Positions 55,177 to 63,729 are shown, numbered from the stretch's first letter. The stretch is DNA of 64,000 nucleotides from Polaribacter sp. (GCA_023254055.1 JALQYN010000052.1:38831-102830), one strand, 5' to 3'. A program made the numbers and translations. The notes: generated from the sequence alone by a model not told the origin.

Positions 55177-55866
55177 ATGAAAAACTTAAAATACACAATT
55201 ACAGTATTATTTTTATCAATAGGATTTTTTGTTAATGCTCAAAACGAAGCAAATTTTGCATTAGAAGGAGGAAACTCGTTTTTAACGATCAAACAAAAAT
55301 TTGATGGTAAAATAAAGGGAAGTTTATTTATCAACGAAAACTTTGAAAGCGTTAAAATTGACGACATCCCAATTCAATATCCTGCAAGATATAATGGGTA
55401 TACCGATAATTTTGAGGTTAAGCATCTGGGTAAAGTAAAGTATATTGTACCTTCTTTAGAAAGTAAAGTACAAGTACATTTTACAAACTCAAATAAAACT
55501 TATAAAATCTATAAGTATCTATACAAAGGAGATTTAAAAGCTGGTTTTTTTGTGATATTAAGTAAAGGAAAAAACTACGATTTTACTTTAAAAGAAAAAA
55601 TAGTGTATGTAGAAGAACAAAAACCTAAAACTCCTTATGAAAAATATAAAAACCCAGAATTAAAAAGAGTAAAAGACACTTACTATTTAAGATTAAAAGG
55701 GTCTGATGCACTAAGTGAAATTAGACTTAGAAAAAAAGACGTTATTAAGTTTTTTGGAAACGACTCAAAAATGGTTTCTTCTATAATTAAAAAGAACAAA
55801 TTAAATGTCAAAAAAGAAGAAGACATGATTCAGTTATTAAAACTATATGATAATCAAACACGATAA
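55177..55866 (+). CDS. secreted protein, first of a tandem paralog pair
   Basis: A 229-residue protein with a signal peptide ending FFVNAQ. No known domain is recognised. It aligns with the next gene's product over its whole length, sharing KGSLFINENFESVKIDDI, a central strand-rich region and the C-terminal KKEEDMIQLLKLYD. It begins four bases after the MscS gene, suggesting an envelope role, but the function is unknown. Confidence 0.75.
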   Translation: MKNLKYTITVLFLSIGFFVNAQNEANFALEGGNSFLTIKQKFDGKIKGSLFINENFESVKIDDIPIQYPARYNGYTDNFEVKHLGKVKYIVPSLESKVQVHFTNSNKTYKIYKYLYKGDLKAGFFVILSKGKNYDFTLKEKIVYVEEQKPKTPYEKYKNPELKRVKDTYYLRLKGSDALSEIRLRKKDVIKFFGNDSKMVSSIIKKNKLNVKKEEDMIQLLKLYDNQTR

Positions 55867-55907
55867 TTATTAATCAATAAAATTGCTATTAACATAAAAC
55901 AGAAATT

Positions 55908-56579
55908 ATGAAATCTATTCTATTAACAATGTTGTTTATTTCTACAGTTGCTTTTTCACAAGTAAATCAAATAAACAATTTACGAGATGTATATACCTTA
56001 AAATCTGACATAGACAGAAGTCTTGATCAATTTGGCCCAGATGTAAAAGGTTCGCCTTTTATTCATTCAGAATACCAAAATATTAAAATTAAAGGTGTTG
56101 CAATGAAAGGAAAATACAATGCAAATCAAGATTATATTGAAGTAGACAATAAAGGAGAAATTATTTTCTTTGTACCTTCTATGGAGCATAGATATGATGT
56201 GCTATTTACCGATGAAAACATCACTTACAGAGCTTTTGAGTATGAAAATTTAAAATTTGGTTTTTATAAAATTTTAGCAAAAAACGATAAAGCTTTTTTA
56301 CTAAGTAAACAGTTTATAAAATTTTACCCAGAAGTAAAACCAAAAAGTAATTTCGAAACGCTAAAACCAGCTAAATTTGAAAGAAAAAAAGATGTTTATT
56401 ATATAAAGCTAAGCGATCAAGATATTGTTATTGAATTGCCAACTAGAAAAAGTAAGTTTTTAGACGTTTTTAATTCTAAATCTAATGCTGTTAAGAGTTT
56501 TATCAAAAAAGAAAGATTGGGGATAAAGAAAGAAGAAGATTTAATTAAAATTTTTAATTTTTATGCTTCATTAAAATAA
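55908..56579 (+). CDS. secreted protein, second of a tandem paralog pair
   Basis: A 223-residue protein with a signal peptide ending STVAFSQ. It is related to the preceding protein: KGSPFIHSEYQNIKIKGV, FVPSMEHRYDVLFTDENITYRAFEYENLKFGFYKIL and the ending KKEEDLIKIFNFY line up with equivalents there. Divergence indicates an old duplication. Its TAA abuts the stop of tsaB (TAATTA). Confidence 0.75.
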   Translation: MKSILLTMLFISTVAFSQVNQINNLRDVYTLKSDIDRSLDQFGPDVKGSPFIHSEYQNIKIKGVAMKGKYNANQDYIEVDNKGEIIFFVPSMEHRYDVLFTDENITYRAFEYENLKFGFYKILAKNDKAFLLSKQFIKFYPEVKPKSNFETLKPAKFERKKDVYYIKLSDQDIVIELPTRKSKFLDVFNSKSNAVKSFIKKERLGIKKEEDLIKIFNFYASLK

Positions 56580-57257
56580 TTAAATTTTCTTTTTCTGAGG
56601 AACAACAATAAAATCCTTTAAGTAAAAAGGTTCAAAATAAGCGACATCTTCGATGTCGTTTTTTTTATACTTATCATACGATAAAATACTCATTTCTTTT
56701 GCTGAAGGATACTTAGAATCTACAAATACTGCATTGGAATGCGTAATTGAGGTTTTGCATTTTTCTGCACCATCACCTAAAAAATAAACTTTTGAAGCTG
56801 CTAAATAATTTAAAAAAGACATTTCATTTATTACTTCTGCTTTAATTTCTCTTATTTGAATATTTTCAGAATCAAAAACAGCTGAATATACCTCCATTCT
56901 TCGAGCATCAAGCATGGGTACAACAAGTGCGTTTTCAGTTGAAATTGATAACGCAAGAGATTGTAATGTGTGTATTGAAATTAAAGGTATGTTTAATGCA
57001 AAACACAACCCTTTAGCCGCAGAAACTCCAATTCTTAATCCAGTGTAAGAACCTGGTCCCTTACTCACAGCAATTGCATTTAGTTGTTCGGAAGTAATAT
57101 TAGCTTCACGAATCACATCGTTTATAAAAGGATGTAGAACTTCTGCATGTGAATAATTGCCATTGTTTAATTCTTTAATAGCAACTATTTCTCCGTTTTT
57201 AGAAATACAAACAGAACAGTTTTTTGTTGAAGTCTCAATATTTAAAATATAAGCCAA
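56580..57257 (-). CDS. tsaB: tRNA threonylcarbamoyladenosine biosynthesis protein TsaB
   Basis: Partner of TsaD/TsaE in making t6A at position 37 of ANN-decoding tRNAs. The ASKHA-fold N-terminus AYILNIETSTKNCSVCI is followed by SHAEVLHPFI and the SKGPGSYTGLRIGVSAAKG motif. The open frame extends to 57302, but a -7 box (TATCTTTG on the minus strand, 57280-57273) overlaps that extension. TTG at 57257 gives the family-like start and 225 residues. It stands alone. Confidence 0.92.
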   Translation of the reverse strand: MAYILNIETSTKNCSVCISKNGEIVAIKELNNGNYSHAEVLHPFINDVIREANITSEQLNAIAVSKGPGSYTGLRIGVSAAKGLCFALNIPLISIHTLQSLALSISTENALVVPMLDARRMEVYSAVFDSENIQIREIKAEVINEMSFLNYLAASKVYFLGDGAEKCKTSITHSNAVFVDSKYPSAKEMSILSYDKYKKNDIEDVAYFEPFYLKDFIVVPQKKKI

Positions 57258-57272
57258 TAGAATCGTTTTTGG

Positions 57273-57280
57273 CAAAGATA
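57273..57280 (-). promoter_or_regulatory. tsaB -7 box
   Basis: The minus strand reads TATCTTTG, 15 bases before the preferred TTG start at 57257. It argues against translation from the upstream in-frame start at 57302. Confidence 0.5.
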
Positions 57281-57395
57281 CATTAAGCATCAAAAAAAAC
57301 ATATAGTTTATTATTATTCCTTAATATTGAAATAAAATTTTGAAAGAACGTTTAGCATTGCTACTTTTACCATTGAAATACAATAAAATACACTT

Positions 57396-58592
57396 TTGAA
57401 AAGTAATTTAAAATACTTTATTGGTCTCTTTATTATACTGTTAAGCAGTTTTGTGCTTAGTACAAATACGAAAAAACCAGAGCCGAAAATAGTGCTTAAA
57501 GAAGCTATTGTAGATTCTACAAATAATACTAAAACAGAGGTTGTTTTAAAAAAATTCTCGAAGAAAGAAACCAAGAAAGTAACTCATAAATTAGATTCTC
57601 TACTAAAAAGAATAAATAAAAGACATGATTTTCATGGTTCTATTTTAGTTGCAAAAAAAGGAAAGTTGGTATATCAAAATCAAATTGGATATGCAGATTT
57701 TAGAAAAAAAAGTGATTTAAGCGAAGCCTCTATTTATCAATTAGCATCTGTAAGTAAACAATTTACAGCTGCATCCATAATGATATTAAAGGAAAGAAAT
57801 CAATTAAAATTAACGGATACAATAACCACCTATTTCCCAAAATTTCCTTTTAAGAATATTACAATTCAACATTTATTAAATCACACTTCTGGATTACCAA
57901 ATTATTTTTGGGTTGCAGAAAATGAATGGAAGAAAAACAAAGCTCCTACAAATATTGAAATGATGGAATTTTTAGAAACAAGTAAAGTTTCTAAGTTTTC
58001 ATGGCCTGGAAGAAAATTTGATTATTCAAACACTGGGTATTTCGTTTTAGCTTCACTTATAGAAAAAATATCTGAAATGAGTTATTCAGAATTCTTGGAT
58101 GCTAACATTTTTAAGCCCTTAAAAATGAATGATTCTTTTGCTTTTAGTTTTCAAAATGACACACTAAGATCAAATCAATTAATTGGCTATAGATTGTATC
58201 GTGGTTGGAGGCACAGAACAATTCCAAATACAATTAACGACGCAATTGTTGGTGATAAGAATATTTACGCCACAAGTAAAGATTTACTTAAGTGGGTAAA
58301 TGGACTTAATAGTGGAAAAATTATCTCTAAAGAGTCATTAGAGCTAATGTACGCTAAAGGAAAAACCAAGTATGGAAGAAAAATACCTTACGGTTTTGGT
58401 TTTCGAATTAATGAAAAAAATGATGAGAAAATCGTGTATCATTTTGGAAAGTGGAATGGGTTTAGCACTGGTATAACGCAATATCAAGAAGATGATTTAG
58501 TTGTTATTATATTAGAACATACTAGTTACCGATCTATGGATTATTTAAATAAACAGATTAAAAAAATTGTTGAAGAAAATTTCGACTCTTAA
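57396..58592 (+). CDS. serine hydrolase of the beta-lactamase/class C family
   Basis: A 398-residue exported or membrane-anchored enzyme. Residues 1-22 form a signal or anchor helix, and a lysine-rich linker leads to the catalytic domain. Ser118-x-x-Lys121 (ASVSKQ), Tyr210-Ser-Asn (DYSNTGY) and a C-terminal HFGKWNGFSTG region replacing the KTG motif mark the serine beta-lactamase-like fold. It could be a D-alanyl peptidase, esterase or similar. The start is TTG at 57396; no in-frame ATG fits. A terminator follows. Confidence 0.88.
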   Translation: MKSNLKYFIGLFIILLSSFVLSTNTKKPEPKIVLKEAIVDSTNNTKTEVVLKKFSKKETKKVTHKLDSLLKRINKRHDFHGSILVAKKGKLVYQNQIGYADFRKKSDLSEASIYQLASVSKQFTAASIMILKERNQLKLTDTITTYFPKFPFKNITIQHLLNHTSGLPNYFWVAENEWKKNKAPTNIEMMEFLETSKVSKFSWPGRKFDYSNTGYFVLASLIEKISEMSYSEFLDANIFKPLKMNDSFAFSFQNDTLRSNQLIGYRLYRGWRHRTIPNTINDAIVGDKNIYATSKDLLKWVNGLNSGKIISKESLELMYAKGKTKYGRKIPYGFGFRINEKNDEKIVYHFGKWNGFSTGITQYQEDDLVVIILEHTSYRSMDYLNKQIKKIVEENFDS

Positions 58593-58610
58593 CATCAGAA
58601 AATAATTTCA

Positions 58611-58647
58611 TAAAAAATCCCTAAGAAATTTCTTAGGGATTTTTTTA
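58611..58647. terminator. bidirectional terminator between serine hydrolase and tolC-like genes
   Basis: ATCCCTAAGA (58617-58626) pairs with TCTTAGGGAT (58631-58640) over a four-base loop, with A and T runs on either side. Confidence 0.9.
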
Positions 58648-58665
58648 TCTTTTATTAAATCATAC

Positions 58666-60000
58666 TTACTCTATAACTGATTCTCCGAAATAAAATTTCA
58701 ACACTTTTGACTTAAATACATAATCGTACTTTGCTCTAATTAATGTTGATTCTGCATTTACCAACCTGTTTCTTACCTGATCGAACTCAAATAATGTAAT
58801 GGCTTCATAGTTATATCTCTGTTGTGCATTTTTAAATGCTTCTTGCTGTGCTTGTAATGATAATCTAGCTGCTTCATAACTTTTTAAGGCTGCTTTTGCA
58901 TCTAAAAAGGCTCTCTGAATTGTTTGTTGTAAACGCAATTTTTCGCTTTCAAAAGTTAACTCAGATTTTTCTTTACTTATAATCGCTTTGTTTAGGTTTA
59001 CTTTATTCTGAAATCTATTGAAAATAGGAATACTTAATGATAAGCCTAATCCATATCCAAAGTTATCATTTAACTGCTTAAAGAAATAATCATTTCGTTG
59101 CCCTTGAAAAATAGTAAATCGATGACTATAATTAGTTCCTGCGCTTGCAGAAGCAGTTACCGTTGGTAAAAAACCACTTTTAGCAATTGCAATACCTAAT
59201 TCGCCTTTTTCAATACCAACCTTTGCATTTAATATTTCTGGCCTTGTTTCAACTGCTTTTTTATATACTGCGTCTGGACTTTTAAATAATAAGGAAGCAG
59301 AAGGTGCTCCTACATCAATTTTTTCTACATCAAAATTGTCAGGATCTACTTGTAATAATTGAGCAAGACCTAATAAAGCGATGTTTAAAGTATTTTCTAA
59401 AGAAACAACGTTTTGTATATCGTTTGCGTATGCAGATTGGGCATTTAATAATTCTCCTTTAGGTTTAGAGCCTGCATCTACTTGACTTTTAGAAATCTCG
59501 ATTTGCTTTTTACTTATTTCTGCTTGAACTTTTGCAACCGATAAATTCTCTTTTGCAAATAAAATATTTAAATAAGAATTAACTACATTTAAAGAAATAT
59601 CATCTTTAATTTTTTGTAAATTCAATTGGCTTCCAACAGCATTTAATTTTGCGTCCTTATAAGAATTTAACAATCTAAATCCGTTAAAAACGGTAATCCC
59701 ACTTCGTAAACTATAAGAAGAACTAAAACTAGTAGAAGATATTCTACCATTACTTACTGGATCAATAGTAGATCCAAAATTTAAATTGGCTCCAGATGAT
59801 GCGTTTAAATTTGGTAAAAAATTTCCTTTAGCTCCGGCAACACTTTCGTTAAAATTTTCTAAATCTAACTCGCTTTGTTTAATGCTGATATTATTTTTTA
59901 ATGCATATTCGACAGCTTCTTTTAAATTCCATTTCTTTTGTGAAACTCCAGAAAATGAAAATGCAATTAGTGCAACACCTATTAAAATTTTAGTTTTCAT
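58666..60000 (-). CDS. TolC-family outer-membrane protein
   Basis: A 444-residue channel with signal peptide ending SGVSQ. The two OEP halves are clear: LKEAVEYALKNNISIKQSELDLENFNESVAGAKGNFLPNLNASSG and, near the end, AALKSYEAARLSLQAQQEAFKNAQQRYNYEAITLFEFDQVRNRLVNAESTLIRAKYDYVFK. It differs from the efflux-operon TolC and has no adaptor or pump beside it. It may serve several pumps; the partner cannot be assigned. Confidence 0.9.
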   Translation of the reverse strand: MKTKILIGVALIAFSFSGVSQKKWNLKEAVEYALKNNISIKQSELDLENFNESVAGAKGNFLPNLNASSGANLNFGSTIDPVSNGRISSTSFSSSYSLRSGITVFNGFRLLNSYKDAKLNAVGSQLNLQKIKDDISLNVVNSYLNILFAKENLSVAKVQAEISKKQIEISKSQVDAGSKPKGELLNAQSAYANDIQNVVSLENTLNIALLGLAQLLQVDPDNFDVEKIDVGAPSASLLFKSPDAVYKKAVETRPEILNAKVGIEKGELGIAIAKSGFLPTVTASASAGTNYSHRFTIFQGQRNDYFFKQLNDNFGYGLGLSLSIPIFNRFQNKVNLNKAIISKEKSELTFESEKLRLQQTIQRAFLDAKAALKSYEAARLSLQAQQEAFKNAQQRYNYEAITLFEFDQVRNRLVNAESTLIRAKYDYVFKSKVLKFYFGESVIE

Positions 60001-60137
60001 GTATTTTTTATTATGCTTTATATTTCAGTTCAGTTATAGACACAAATAGTGAGCCTAAATAAAAAAATTTATAACAATTTGTTTATCAGTAAGTTAGTGT
60101 TAACGTGCGTTTTTATAACTGTTTGATTTCGAACACG

Positions 60138-60146
60138 TGTGGATAA
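60138..60146 (-). other. consensus DnaA box (single)
   Basis: The minus strand reads TTATCCACA, the exact DnaA box, inside the 227-bp gap between the TolC gene and the small CxxC gene. A -7-like box TACTTTTG for the tolC gene lies on the minus strand at 60195-60188. No cluster of boxes or dnaA gene is seen. Confidence 0.5.
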
Positions 60147-60227
60147 AACCAGACATTTTTTGTACTCTTCATCGCTAATATGACGAACAAAAGTAGAATA
60201 TGTTACAGGTTTTTTGTTTTTAAAGAA

Positions 60228-60437
60228 CTAACTTTTAATTCTTTTCTTATATCTGAATAAAACATAAGCTAAAAGAGCAACAAGAATATAAGGAAAAGCC
60301 ATTAAATAAGTAATTCCAGAATTGATTCCTTCTGCCATTTCTTGCCCACCATTTTCTACAACGGCTTTACACATTGCACATTGTGCTTTTGTATCAATTG
60401 TAAATAAGAGAACCAGAACAATTATACTTTTTTTCAT
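60228..60437 (-). CDS. small CxxC membrane protein of the oxidase cluster
   Basis: A 69-residue protein beginning at ATG 60437 (the upstream TTG at 60443 is less likely). A signal-like helix (1-19) ends KAQ, followed by CAMCKAVVENGG, then a membrane helix (GITYLMAFPYILVALLAYVLFRY) and a basic tail. A CxxC just outside the membrane suggests a thiol or copper role. It starts two bases after the DUF420 stop and ends the oxidase accessory run. Confidence 0.75.
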   Translation of the reverse strand: MKKSIIVLVLLFTIDTKAQCAMCKAVVENGGQEMAEGINSGITYLMAFPYILVALLAYVLFRYKKRIKS

Positions 60438-60439
60438 AA

Positions 60440-60985
60440 TCAACTATAATAAGGAGAAATCATTAAATAAACTAACACCCCGGTAATTGCAACATACAAC
60501 CATAATGGAAATGTAATTTTTGCAATTTTTTTATGCTCAGAAAATTTCCCAAGTTTTGCTCTTACAAAGGTGAATAATACAAAAGGGATAACAGCTATTG
60601 ACAATAAAATATGAGAAATTAAAATGAAATAATACACATATTTTATTACTCCTTCACCTCCAAATATTGTAGATTCAGAAGTCATATGATAGGCTATATA
60701 CATTAATAAAAACAACACCGAACAAAAAATAGCAGTTGTATTTAATTGCTCATGTAATTTTTTGTTTCCGTTTTTAATTGCAATAACAGCAAAAATTAAA
60801 AGCAATGCTGTAATTCCGTTTATTGTTGCATATATAGGTGGTAAAAACGTAAGAGGTTCTACATCAAAACCTAACTTTTTTAAATTTACACCAAACAAAA
60901 GCGCTACAGCTAAAGGAATAATTATAGATAAAGCTGTAATTATTCTGTTGTATTTTTTTTCTTGATTCGCTAACTCTTTACTCAT
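60440..60985 (-). CDS. DUF420 membrane protein
   Basis: A 181-residue protein with about five membrane segments and several histidines in or near them (HEQLNT, AYHMTSES, SHILLS, EHKKI), the pattern of the DUF420/CtaM-like family found with haem-copper oxidases. It may help assemble cytochrome oxidase. It overlaps the SCO gene by eight bases. Confidence 0.85.
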   Translation of the reverse strand: MSKELANQEKKYNRIITALSIIIPLAVALLFGVNLKKLGFDVEPLTFLPPIYATINGITALLLIFAVIAIKNGNKKLHEQLNTTAIFCSVLFLLMYIAYHMTSESTIFGGEGVIKYVYYFILISHILLSIAVIPFVLFTFVRAKLGKFSEHKKIAKITFPLWLYVAITGVLVYLMISPYYS

Positions 60986-61622
60986 TTAACAAAATATTTA
61001 TGTCTTCTTTTAATTCTTTAATTTGATCTTGAAAACCATTTTCTTCTAAGGCTCTATAATACATGATTGGATTTCCATAATCGTCTCTTCTAGATCGAAT
61101 ATTGCCCTCTTTATCTACCAATGCAAACAAACCTGAATGTTCGAACCCACCATGTTCTTCTTCTCCATTACCAGCATATAGCTTAAATCCTTTGTTGGAT
61201 AAATCATAGACATAGTCTTGACTTTTACCTGTTAACATCTGCCAATTTTTACTGGTAATGTTGTGGTCTTTTCTATATTGGCTCAATACTTTTGGAGTAT
61301 CAATATCTGGAGTGATTGAAAAAGATGCAATACCGAAATTCGGATTTCCATAAAACTCATTTTGAATTGTAATCATTTTTCTATTCATAATCGGACAAAT
61401 AGATGGACATGTTGTAAAGAAGAATTCTACGACAAACACTTTTCCTTCAAAGTTTTTATTGGTAATTGTATTTCCGTTTTGATTAACGAATTCAAAATCA
61501 GGTACTTTATTGAATGTAACCAAATCTGATTTTTGAAATTTTTGAACCACTTTTGGAATCACATAAATTCCGAAAATTAATATGATAAAAGAAATACCTA
61601 TATATGAATATTTTTTTTTCAT
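60978..61622 (-). CDS. SCO family copper-delivery protein
   Basis: A 214-residue membrane-anchored thioredoxin-fold protein that loads Cu(A) of cytochrome oxidase. After the N-terminal anchor (about 6-24) come the ligands Cys72-x-x-x-Cys76 in TTCPSICPIMN, the Asp-containing SITPDIDTP and His162 in GFEHSGLFALVD. It overlaps the DUF420 gene and follows a cysteine-free SCO-like gene by six bases. Confidence 0.93.
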   Translation of the reverse strand: MKKKYSYIGISFIILIFGIYVIPKVVQKFQKSDLVTFNKVPDFEFVNQNGNTITNKNFEGKVFVVEFFFTTCPSICPIMNRKMITIQNEFYGNPNFGIASFSITPDIDTPKVLSQYRKDHNITSKNWQMLTGKSQDYVYDLSNKGFKLYAGNGEEEHGGFEHSGLFALVDKEGNIRSRRDDYGNPIMYYRALEENGFQDQIKELKEDINILLNE

Positions 61623-61628
61623 TGTACT

Positions 61629-62276
61629 TTATATTTTACGTTTAAATCGCTTTTCTTTTTCAATCGATTTTTTTAATTGGTAGTATATAATTTCAATATC
61701 TTTTTTCATCTTATTCTTAAGGTCATTTACAGAATTCATATTATAACCATATAATCTACCATTTTCTGTATCTTCATCATCTTTTCTTCCTCTCAAGCGT
61801 AATTCTCTATCGATAATAAAAACATATTCTGAGCTTAAATCTTGTTTAATGGTGTAGGGCGAATCTAAACTTTTAAATAGGCTTTTAATCTCATCCTCAT
61901 TCATAAAAACAAACTTCCAGTTTTCTATATCTGTATAGGTTTTTAGTTTCATTTTTAAAGATTCAACTTGTATTTCTGTTCCTTTTGGAGCAATTAAAAC
62001 AGATTGAAAATAAAGGCTTTTACGATATCTTTTATAAATAACTTCGTTTAAATTAAAAAGGCCTCCTTTATTTTTATCAATATCAGTCCCTAAAAAACTC
62101 ACCACAGAAAAATGATTTTGAAAAGAAACTGATCCACTTACATTTTCTACTTTTTCTGTAAGAATTGGCAAATTTGCATGATGATAAATTCCTAATGAAA
62201 GGAAAATATAAAAGATCAATGGTCCTAAAAATAGGGCCGATAATACTAGTGCTTTTTTGATTTTATTTTTCTTCAT
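61629..62276 (-). CDS. cysteine-free SCO-like membrane protein
   Basis: A 215-residue protein with an N-terminal membrane anchor (about 8-30) and a globular part. It resembles the neighbouring SCO segment by segment: NLNEVIYKRY against IMNRKMITIQNEF, FQSVLIAP against IASFSITPD, YTDIENWKFVF against ITSKNWQML, YVFIIDRELRLRGRKDD against LFALVDKEGNIRSRRDD. It contains no cysteine at all, so it cannot bind copper as SCO does. A structural or assembly role beside SCO is an inference. Confidence 0.75.
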   Translation of the reverse strand: MKKNKIKKALVLSALFLGPLIFYIFLSLGIYHHANLPILTEKVENVSGSVSFQNHFSVVSFLGTDIDKNKGGLFNLNEVIYKRYRKSLYFQSVLIAPKGTEIQVESLKMKLKTYTDIENWKFVFMNEDEIKSLFKSLDSPYTIKQDLSSEYVFIIDRELRLRGRKDDEDTENGRLYGYNMNSVNDLKNKMKKDIEIIYYQLKKSIEKEKRFKRKI

Positions 62277-62326
62277 GATGCAAAAAAAAAGGTGGTAAAA
62301 ACCACCTTAATATATTTTAATACAAA

Positions 62327-62674
62327 TTAGTAATTCCATTTTGTTAAAGGAGACATTACATCAAATAAATATCCTCCTTCTATTAACAACAAAGTAACTA
62401 AATAGATGATTAGAAATACAGCAGTCCAAACTACAGCTCTTCTAAACCATTTTTTTTCACCTTCCATGTGCATAAAAGCCCATGTAATTCCATATGCTTT
62501 TGCTAATGTTAAAATAATAAATATCCAGTTAAGTGGGCTTGTACCTAAAAAACTTGTTAAATGTAAAACTTCTGGTTTTATAATACCGAAAACAACTTCT
62601 ACAATTGTTATTATAGATAGTATTCCAAAAACCATCCATATTCTTTTTGTATTAGATTCGTGTGCGTGTGCCAT
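62327..62674 (-). CDS. cytochrome c oxidase subunit IV
   Basis: A 115-residue protein with three membrane segments, HAHESNTKRIW near the N-terminus and IFIILTLAKAYGITWAFMHMEGEKKW in the middle, which fits the prokaryotic caa3/bo3-type subunit IV (CyoD/CtaF) family. It lies 20 bases after subunit III. Confidence 0.88.
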   Translation of the reverse strand: MAHAHESNTKRIWMVFGILSIITIVEVVFGIIKPEVLHLTSFLGTSPLNWIFIILTLAKAYGITWAFMHMEGEKKWFRRAVVWTAVFLIIYLVTLLLIEGGYLFDVMSPLTKWNY

Positions 62675-62694
62675 TTTTTATTATCTTTTTACAA

Positions 62695-63675
62695 TTAAAC
62701 TAAGTAGAAGAATGTGAATACAAATACCCAAACTAAATCTACAAAGTGCCAATATAACCCTACTTTTTCTACCATTTCATAATGTCCTCTTTTTTCGTAA
62801 GTACCCAGTAAAACATTAAAAAATATGATAATATTAATAAGTACTCCTGAGAATACGTGAAATCCGTGAAATCCAGTAATGAAGAAAAAGAAATCTGCAA
62901 AAATCGGATTCCCATATTCATTGACATGAAGATTAGCACCTTCTACAACTTGTTTTGCATTTAATAAATACCTTTCTCCTTCCTCTCTAGAAAGAATCTG
63001 TTTCTTTTTTGTTGAAAGATCAATCTTTTCTACTCTTATTAATACAGAAGGATCATTCTTATAAGAATTTACTACTTCGTTTACAGAATAACTAGGTAAT
63101 GTTCCTTCGCTTTCATTCCATAATCCATTTTTTCTTGTATGTTGAACTCTTTCTTCGTGTCCTTCAACTACAAAATCAGACAATGCAATTTGATGTCCAT
63201 CTTTTACAAATTGTAAAATTTTACCATCTGTTGTCTGAACCGCACCGTAAGAACCTCCAATAAAGTTTTTCCATTCCCAAGCTTGAGAACCTAAGAAGAT
63301 TAAACCTCCAATAATTGTAAACAACATATACCACGCTACTTTCTTTTTCTTCATTTGATGACCAGCATCAACGGCTAACACCATTGTTACAGAAGAAAAG
63401 ATTAAGATAAATGTCATTAATGCTACATAGTACATTGGTGCATGTACTCCATGTAAAAACGGAAAGTGAGTAAAAACTTCATCGGCAATTGGCCAAGAGT
63501 CTATAAATTTAAATCTTGTTAAACCGTAAGCGGCTAAAAATCCAGAAAAAGTTAATGCATCTGATACGATAAAAAACCACATCATCATTTTTCCGTAACT
63601 AGCTCCAAAAGGTCTATTTCCACCACCGTTCCAGGTAGTTTTGTCTTCAGAATTTACAGCAATAGTTGCTCCCAT
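62695..63675 (-). CDS. cytochrome c oxidase subunit III with a large loop insert
   Basis: A 326-residue membrane protein. The subunit III core is present: GKMMMWFFIVSDALTFSGFLAAY near 29-50 with the conserved acidic/polar residues, and ADFFFFITGFHGFHVFSGVLINIIIF and KVGLYWHFVDLVWVFVFTFFYL at the C-terminus. Between them a soluble loop of about 90 residues (near 160-250) is inserted, which is not in canonical CoxC. It precedes subunit IV and follows a second, shorter subunit III gene. Confidence 0.9.
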   Translation of the reverse strand: MGATIAVNSEDKTTWNGGGNRPFGASYGKMMMWFFIVSDALTFSGFLAAYGLTRFKFIDSWPIADEVFTHFPFLHGVHAPMYYVALMTFILIFSSVTMVLAVDAGHQMKKKKVAWYMLFTIIGGLIFLGSQAWEWKNFIGGSYGAVQTTDGKILQFVKDGHQIALSDFVVEGHEERVQHTRKNGLWNESEGTLPSYSVNEVVNSYKNDPSVLIRVEKIDLSTKKKQILSREEGERYLLNAKQVVEGANLHVNEYGNPIFADFFFFITGFHGFHVFSGVLINIIIFFNVLLGTYEKRGHYEMVEKVGLYWHFVDLVWVFVFTFFYLV

Positions 63676-63729
63676 AAATGTCTATGTTAATTATTTTTTA
63701 AATAGTTTGTCAAAATTACATAATTTTCA

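Noticed and set aside
57314-57574. Open frame of 86 residues on the minus strand.
   Set aside because: It overlaps the start of the serine hydrolase in antisense and shows low-complexity hydrophobic sequence typical of a shadow of an AT-rich gene.
60138-60146. Possible replication origin because of a consensus DnaA box.
   Set aside because: Only one box is present, with no cluster, no dnaA or dnaN gene and no clear unwinding element.
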